Source of the DNA: ZC4RG29 sp964521255
GTDB lineage: Bacteria; Bacteroidota; Bacteroidia; Cytophagales; Cyclobacteriaceae
Direction of reading: 5' to 3'
Length of the DNA: 64,000 bases
Assembly: GCA_964521255.1 (NCBI GenBank)
Contig: CAZFRM010000004.1
Span: forward strand, 186,001-250,000
Part shown: piece by piece, positions 59,574 through 64,000 of the stretch
Layout: each line of letters starts with the position of its first letter
Position numbering within the stretch: position 1 is the stretch's first letter
Notes under the pieces: model-generated
Database searches by the model: none
Told to the model about the DNA's origin: nothing
Seen by the model: only the letters and a program-made list of their open reading frames with translations
Program-made: the position numbers and the translations under genes

Positions 59574-62180
59574 ATGAACCTGTTTTTACGGGAGTTCAGC
59601 GCAAGCTGCAAAGGAATTTTTGAAAGCAGATCAGCCTTTGAAAAAAGGCTTTTCAGTTCCGGCTTGTTTCTCTTTGCGTTGCTTTTGTCTTTTGAGGGCT
59701 TAGCACAGACTACTGTACCCTATAATGCATCAGGCGTTTTCACCGTGCCGGCAGGTGTTACCTCTATCACCGTGGAAGCTTGGGGTGGTGGCGGTGGAGG
59801 GGGTAATAGTAATAATACTACCAGTAATGGTGGCGCGGGTGGTGGTGGCGGTGCTTATGCCAGAAAAGTTTTAACAGGTTTAATACCAGGCACTTCCTAT
59901 ACAGTAACAGTCGGTACGGGAGGTACGGGGGCACCGGCCAATTCAACTGCTAATGCTACTGATGGTGGAGATTCCCGGTTTCAAGGGCCAGGCATAACAA
60001 CCATCGTAGCGGGCGGAGGAAAGCTTGGCGACGCGAGCGGTGAGAATACTAACGGTACTGGTGGAAATAATACCGGTGGTAATGGAGGAACGGCCACAGG
60101 TGGAGATGTTAATTATACTGGTGGTAATGGAGGAAATGGAGGAAGTGCTTCTGGCGGAGGTGGTGGCTCATCAGCCAGCACAAGCACAAATGGCGCGAAT
60201 GGCACGAATGGGAACAATGCTGATAATGATAAAGCCGGTGGCAATGTGGGTGGTAATACTACAGATGGACCCGGTGGTACAGGCGAAGGATCTAATGATA
60301 ATCAACCTGGTGGCAACGGTACAATACCCGGGGGTGGCGGGGGTGGAAGTAATGATAGTCCAAATAGTGCAGGTGGTAACGGTGCTGCAGGCCGCGTAGT
60401 GGTTTCTTACTACGAGTGCGCCCTCGGAAACCAGAACGACTATGGTACAAATTCGTGGATCGGACATGTGTACGATGGTGCAAACAACTTTGCAAGCGCG
60501 AATTACCTGGGCCGGTTGACCGAGGCACAAAATTTCGACGAGAATTTCGGCGGCGATTTTAACGATTTCCCGCTGGGCATCGGGTGCATGGTCTATACAG
60601 AAACCTTTTCCGTCCGCTTTCGCATGGCACTCACCATAACCGCAGCCACTTGTGGGCTGTATCCGGTTACGATCGGTGGAGACGACGGCGTACGATTATC
60701 CATCAACGGTGGGGCAACCTGGGTGATGAACACCTTGTATAGCGATCACGCCTATACCGAAGCAACACAAGCTATCTATTTAGCTGTGGGTACACATAAT
60801 CTCGTACTTGAATATTACGAGAACCAAACGAACAATCGCGTCAGTTTCAGGATGGGCACAACCGGCGGCCAGATCGGCGGCGACCAGACCCTCTGCGGGG
60901 CGTCGATAAATCCTGCAGCTTTCACCAGCATTACGCCCGCAGGCAATTGCAGCAATGGTGCCACGACTCCTGCTTATCAATGGCAGTCCTCGCCAAATGC
61001 CGACTTCTCAGCAGCAGTTACCAATATTTCCCCAAACGGTACTAGTGCAACGTACGATCCTCCGTTACAAGCGCCGGTCGGCACACTTTACTATCGGCGT
61101 CGTGCCACGTTTGGCGGGCCCGCTCCTGCTACATTGTACTCGAACACCGTTACCATAGTCACAGAATCGCCTCAGGGCGATCAGGTCACAGCGGGTAATA
61201 ACTCCTGGAGAGGGTATGTTTATGATGGCGCCGACAACTTCAATAGCGCGAACTACCTGGGCTATCTTACTGCCGCGCAAACCTTCGATTACTCCTTCTG
61301 TGGAGACGACTGCTGGGAATTGATCACCGGGTGCCGCTTCAATACCAACACGTTCACGATCCGGTACAGGATGAACTTCACGCCCGCTACCAGCCAGGGT
61401 TACACCTTCACGATTGGTGCTGACGATGGTGTCCGCCTGAGCCTCGACGGCGGGGCAACATACGTACTCGACATCTGGGGCGACCATGGTTACCAGGAGG
61501 TGACCTCGGGGGTGATCGATCTTTTTGCCGGAACGACTTACAACATGGTATTGGATTACTATGAAAACGGTGGCGGAAACCGTGTAAGATTTGCGTATTC
61601 CACAGGCCCGCTTCCTGTTGTCTGGCGTTCATTTTCCGCAGAGCGTGTTAACAACGATGTGTTGCTTACCTGGGAAACGGCGCAGGAAATTAACAACGAT
61701 CATTTTGGGATAGAACGTTCGGAAGATGGCAGGCATTTCTATACACTGGGCGAAGTGGACGGTGCAGGCAACAGCACTACACCATTGGCGTATCAATACC
61801 TTGACAAAAAGGTATCTTATGATCAACGTCACTATTACCGTATCAAACAAGTTGACTATGATGGTAAGCACGACTACAGTGCCATTGTAGCAATTCAGGC
61901 AACGGCAGAAAGTGTGAGAGATTACTGGACAGTATATCCTAACCCTTTTGCGTCTGAAAGAGCGCTGAAAGTTGCGCCAACTGAATCGAATACAACAGAT
62001 GGATATGTCAGCATAGTGATTATATCAACTGTCGGACAAATAGTTTTCCGGGGCAGCGGTTTATTGGAGGAATTGAATGAGAAACTTGAAAAAGCATTTC
62101 AATATTTTGGCACCGGTGTATACGTTTTACAAGTCTCCGATGGTACACACAATGAGATGTTCAGGATTGTGAGATATTAG
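59574..62180 (+). CDS. Large secreted protein: glycine-rich region, two PA14-like domains, type IX sorting domain
   Basis: An 868-residue exported protein. After the signal (FLFALLLSFEGLAQ) comes a PAGVTSITVEAWGGGGGGGN start and about 220 residues of G/N/T-rich repeats. Two PA14-like domains follow (about 283-430 and 530-690), each with W-x-G-x-V-Y-D-G-A-x-N-F near the start and a G-x-D-D-G-V-R-L-S core (GGDDGVRLSINGGATWV; GADDGVRLSLDGGATYVL). The C-terminus has a type IX sorting domain (WTVYPNPFASERALKVAP...GTGVYVLQVSDG). It should be displayed or released by the T9SS, probably in adhesion or carbohydrate binding. The PA14 part is clearly more GC-rich than nearby genes, suggesting a different origin. 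Confidence 0.85.
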   Translation: MNLFLREFSASCKGIFESRSAFEKRLFSSGLFLFALLLSFEGLAQTTVPYNASGVFTVPAGVTSITVEAWGGGGGGGNSNNTTSNGGAGGGGGAYARKVLTGLIPGTSYTVTVGTGGTGAPANSTANATDGGDSRFQGPGITTIVAGGGKLGDASGENTNGTGGNNTGGNGGTATGGDVNYTGGNGGNGGSASGGGGGSSASTSTNGANGTNGNNADNDKAGGNVGGNTTDGPGGTGEGSNDNQPGGNGTIPGGGGGGSNDSPNSAGGNGAAGRVVVSYYECALGNQNDYGTNSWIGHVYDGANNFASANYLGRLTEAQNFDENFGGDFNDFPLGIGCMVYTETFSVRFRMALTITAATCGLYPVTIGGDDGVRLSINGGATWVMNTLYSDHAYTEATQAIYLAVGTHNLVLEYYENQTNNRVSFRMGTTGGQIGGDQTLCGASINPAAFTSITPAGNCSNGATTPAYQWQSSPNADFSAAVTNISPNGTSATYDPPLQAPVGTLYYRRRATFGGPAPATLYSNTVTIVTESPQGDQVTAGNNSWRGYVYDGADNFNSANYLGYLTAAQTFDYSFCGDDCWELITGCRFNTNTFTIRYRMNFTPATSQGYTFTIGADDGVRLSLDGGATYVLDIWGDHGYQEVTSGVIDLFAGTTYNMVLDYYENGGGNRVRFAYSTGPLPVVWRSFSAERVNNDVLLTWETAQEINNDHFGIERSEDGRHFYTLGEVDGAGNSTTPLAYQYLDKKVSYDQRHYYRIKQVDYDGKHDYSAIVAIQATAESVRDYWTVYPNPFASERALKVAPTESNTTDGYVSIVIISTVGQIVFRGSGLLEELNEKLEKAFQYFGTGVYVLQVSDGTHNEMFRIVRY

Positions 62181-62802
62181 GAAAGCTTAAAGCGGAAAGC
62201 ACAAAGCTTAAAGTAGGTACAGGAGAAAAGTAAATAGGTCTGCTGAAAGTTGCAGATAAATCTTCAGCGTAAATCTGCGTGCATTCGATCAGCCTGCCTG
62301 CACGAAGCCGTTTCGGCAAAGGCAGGTGAATTTACAATTAATTTATTGTCGTCATTGATAGAGCAGAGATGTTCCTTTGCGGTCCTTAGCGTCTCCGCGT
62401 CTTTGCAGTGAAACGTCGAAGGACACACTTTATAATTCAAGACTTACCTCTGTTGAAAAGTTCGGCTTAGTAGAATCCTGTGGAAGGAGCAGTGCACCAA
62501 TTGTCTGAACCGTGACCCACCTTCCGGACGGGCCAGGTTTGTAGGATTAAAGGATTGTCTTGATTAAGTTGTTTAAGACGATGGTTGGGTTTGGTTGGAG
62601 CCCTTTACGGTATAACTGCGCGCAGTGGTTCTCTCCTGCCTATGCCGGCCAGGCTTAAGGGAGTCAGAGGGCAGCGATGGCATTATGAATGAAATCCTCG
62701 TCAGTAAGAATGGTTTATCAATGGATCAGATTAACGCGCACACGCTAGCCGATATTTATTTTAACGGCATGGCTACTTCTATATTTTTTTTGGGTTGAGC
62801 TA
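62181..62802. other. Repeat-rich intergenic region
   Basis: Holds a 20-bp block at 62180-62199 that is the exact reverse complement of 15301-15320 (CTTTCCGCTTTAAGCTTTCC), the repeat partner of 23044-23073 at 62264-62293, CTTTGCGGTCCTTAGCGTCT-type sequence near 62375, and the right copy of the direct repeat at 62500-62600. No gene is visible. Confidence 0.6.
62500..62600 (+). repeat. Diverged direct repeat, right of the type IX cargo gene
   Basis: Partner of 58481-58571 in the same orientation, with an insertion (GGCCAGGTTTGTAGGATTAA) in place of the compact palindrome. It ends with GATGGTTGGGTTTGGTTGGA. Confidence 0.75.
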
Positions 62803-63666
62803 TTATCTCTCATTTATACCTGTTAGAATTTCTTTTAAATAGATGACGCACTCATCAATCAGGGGATAGTCATTTGTATTCAGTGTTGCTAAAGCCATCA
62901 CCTCGACAAACTTACTTTTTTCGCCCAGGCTAATGTGTCCTTCAAGGATTGCAATCACTCTTTCCCTGAGCTTAGGATTTTCCGATAGGGGCTTTCGTAT
63001 TTCACGACCAAGAACACGGGACGCAATTAGCGGAAGAGATTTGTCATCCTCACCAAAAAGATCGCTATGAAACTCATATATCAATTCTCTCTGCAAGCTG
63101 AAATAGTTTTCAATAATCGAGAGAATATCAGCGGGATCCTTTTCACGCTGTTCCGGCCTGTCATCAAATGCTATTATCTTTAGTAAAAGAATTCCAGGAA
63201 GGGTTGCTACTTTATATACCTTATCCTCCAAAACCTTTACCTCTTTTACCGATTCCAGGTACACCTCTTTAAATCCGTTGACTTTAATTTTATTTAATCC
63301 CTCTCCTTTAACAGTTACACCATCTTGTACTTCAAGCTTCCCAAACGGTACAATATCTATCTGAATCTCGTTGGGTGCAAACAATACAAAGGCGTTTCCT
63401 GAAAATGAACTGAAGCCATGGTTCTCAATCAAAAGACTTTTCAGTTGCTGAAACTTTTCCTCCTCATTGATAAAAATTGCAAAATCAACATCTCTGGTAC
63501 CGCCGGTGGCAATGTTTTCTTTTGAAAACCAAATTTCTTTAGCCAGGGCACCGATGATATAAAACTCTATCGACAGTTCATTGCAGCATTCCTCCACTGC
63601 ATTAAACACCTCCGGAAGTCCCTCCTCACGGCCTTTATTAAAACTTATCTTTGAGGTATTGGTCAT
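62803..63666 (-). CDS. AbiEii/nucleotidyltransferase-type toxin
   Basis: A 287-residue nucleotidyltransferase-fold protein. The NTase signature is FYIIGALAKEIWFS followed by GGTRDVDFAIFINEEEKF, with the D-x-D metal pair. IQIDIVPFGKLE supplies the third acidic residue. A helical region with RPEQREKDPADILSIIENY follows. It is an AbiEii/DUF6036-like toxin of type IV toxin-antitoxin systems, which act in abortive infection. The ATG at 63666 is inside the end of the upstream gene (29-bp overlap), showing coupling. The AbiEi-like partner lies directly upstream. Confidence 0.8.
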   Translation of the reverse strand: MTNTSKISFNKGREEGLPEVFNAVEECCNELSIEFYIIGALAKEIWFSKENIATGGTRDVDFAIFINEEEKFQQLKSLLIENHGFSSFSGNAFVLFAPNEIQIDIVPFGKLEVQDGVTVKGEGLNKIKVNGFKEVYLESVKEVKVLEDKVYKVATLPGILLLKIIAFDDRPEQREKDPADILSIIENYFSLQRELIYEFHSDLFGEDDKSLPLIASRVLGREIRKPLSENPKLRERVIAILEGHISLGEKSKFVEVMALATLNTNDYPLIDECVIYLKEILTGINER

Positions 63667-64000
63667 AGATTTTTTGTGCAGTGTCAATGCAACGTTGATT
63701 CCCTGTATTCATTAAGTCAGTGTATGTTAAGAGGGGAGGTGTAAAATTTTGCTGCGTAATATTTTCTTTCCAATTCCAAAACCGCTTGTACACTTTTACA
63801 TTTCCTTCGTCATCAGGCATGAGCTTATAGTTCCTCATTAACTCATTGCGTGCTTCCGTTGTATATAGGGTAAGTATTTCAGGTCGGAGATAATTAGTCA
63901 AGAGGTCACCCGCCGGCTCTCCTCCCCACACGGTAGCTTCAGTTTTTAGTTTTAGATTTTTCCAATTAAAAAATTCGGTGTCATTCACAAAGCGAAAGTT
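63638..64000 (-). CDS. AbiEi-like antitoxin / regulator, C-terminal part (5' partial)
   Basis: The frame is open to the window's right end, so the gene starts outside. About 120 C-terminal residues are visible: FFNWKNLKLKTEATVWGGEP, then AGDLLTNYLRPEILTLYTTE and the tail PPLLTYTDLMNTGNQRCIDT followed by AQKIYDQYLKDKF. The PPLL-x-Y-x-DL-x-x-TGN-x-R ending is characteristic of type IV antitoxins of the AbiEi family, which also repress their operon through an N-terminal winged helix (not visible here). It overlaps the toxin gene by 29 bp. Confidence 0.8.
   Translation of the reverse strand, partial: NFRFVNDTEFFNWKNLKLKTEATVWGGEPAGDLLTNYLRPEILTLYTTEARNELMRNYKLMPDDEGNVKVYKRFWNWKENITQQNFTPPLLTYTDLMNTGNQRCIDTAQKIYDQYLKDKF

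Noticed and set aside
60025..60530. Long open frames on both strands within the glycine-rich part of the secreted protein
   Set aside because: They are produced by the GGT/GGN-rich codon pattern and carry no independent features.

Overview
The window looks like the chromosome of a Bacteroidota bacterium, most likely of the Cytophagales/Cytophagia type. The evidence is a SusC/SusD pair, several LytS-type kinases with LytTR regulators, a large secreted protein ending in a type IX secretion (Por) sorting domain, a DUF2851 protein, promoters with TAnnTTTG-like -7 elements, and few Shine-Dalgarno sequences. Base composition is moderate to AT-rich in most genes. I see no rRNA, tRNA, CRISPR array or transposase gene. 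The genus-level placement is inference.

Layout. 1-2.2 kb: conserved housekeeping genes (3' end of ftsK, a LolA-like lipoprotein carrier, pyrF). 2.3-6.8 kb: an accessory island, almost all on the minus strand. It has a HEPN protein inserted into a truncated ParE toxin gene, two near-identical antitoxin copies on 337-bp direct repeats, an antitoxin/PIN-toxin pair, a DnaQ-like exonuclease remnant, a DUF2281-type antitoxin, and two small cassette-like genes bounded by a 272-bp direct repeat. The end of that repeat resembles the domain V/VI end of a group II intron. 6.9-16.1 kb: mostly metabolic, envelope and protease genes (gamma-glutamyltranspeptidase, DUF2851, a polytopic membrane protein, NeuD-like acyltransferase, nucleoside phosphorylase, rhomboid, zincin-like protein, retropepsin-like protease, NagD-like phosphatase). 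16.4-17.8 kb: a DUF4143 ATPase between the NagD-like gene and a decayed copy of its 3' end.

18-29.2 kb: a SusC/SusD pair, a zincin-motif protein, three tandem LytS-type kinases (the first is a pseudokinase) and a LytTR regulator. The kinase and regulator promoters share two conserved blocks at the same spacing, and the susC promoter carries related GTAGAC repeats, so this region may be one regulatory unit. 29-38 kb: an M29-like aminopeptidase homologue, a YeeE/YedE sulfur-transport pair, a palindromic MITE-like insertion, a copper ATPase with an HMA-AraC regulator, a START protein and a RarD transporter. 38-50.7 kb: a CHASE3-GAF sensor without an output domain, small zinc-ribbon and selenoprotein-fold proteins, an epimerase, a class A penicillin-binding protein, a subtilisin-like protease, a frameshifted lipoprotein, a DUF1080 hydrolase, a GlcD-type oxidase and an NlpC/P60 endopeptidase.

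50.7-64 kb: a four-unit array of 107-bp palindromic repeats, glycosylasparaginase, CutC (whose 3' end lies inside a tandem repeat), a TonB-dependent receptor with an extra C-terminal domain, a second LytS/LytTR pair, a glycine-rich double-PA14-like type IX cargo protein between diverged direct repeats, and a type IV (AbiE-like) toxin-antitoxin pair at the right edge. Intergenic regions throughout carry several dispersed palindromic repeat families. The strongest candidates for undescribed biology are the toxin/cassette island at 2.3-6.8 kb, the LytS pseudokinase regulon next to SusCD, and the repeat-flanked type IX cargo gene.
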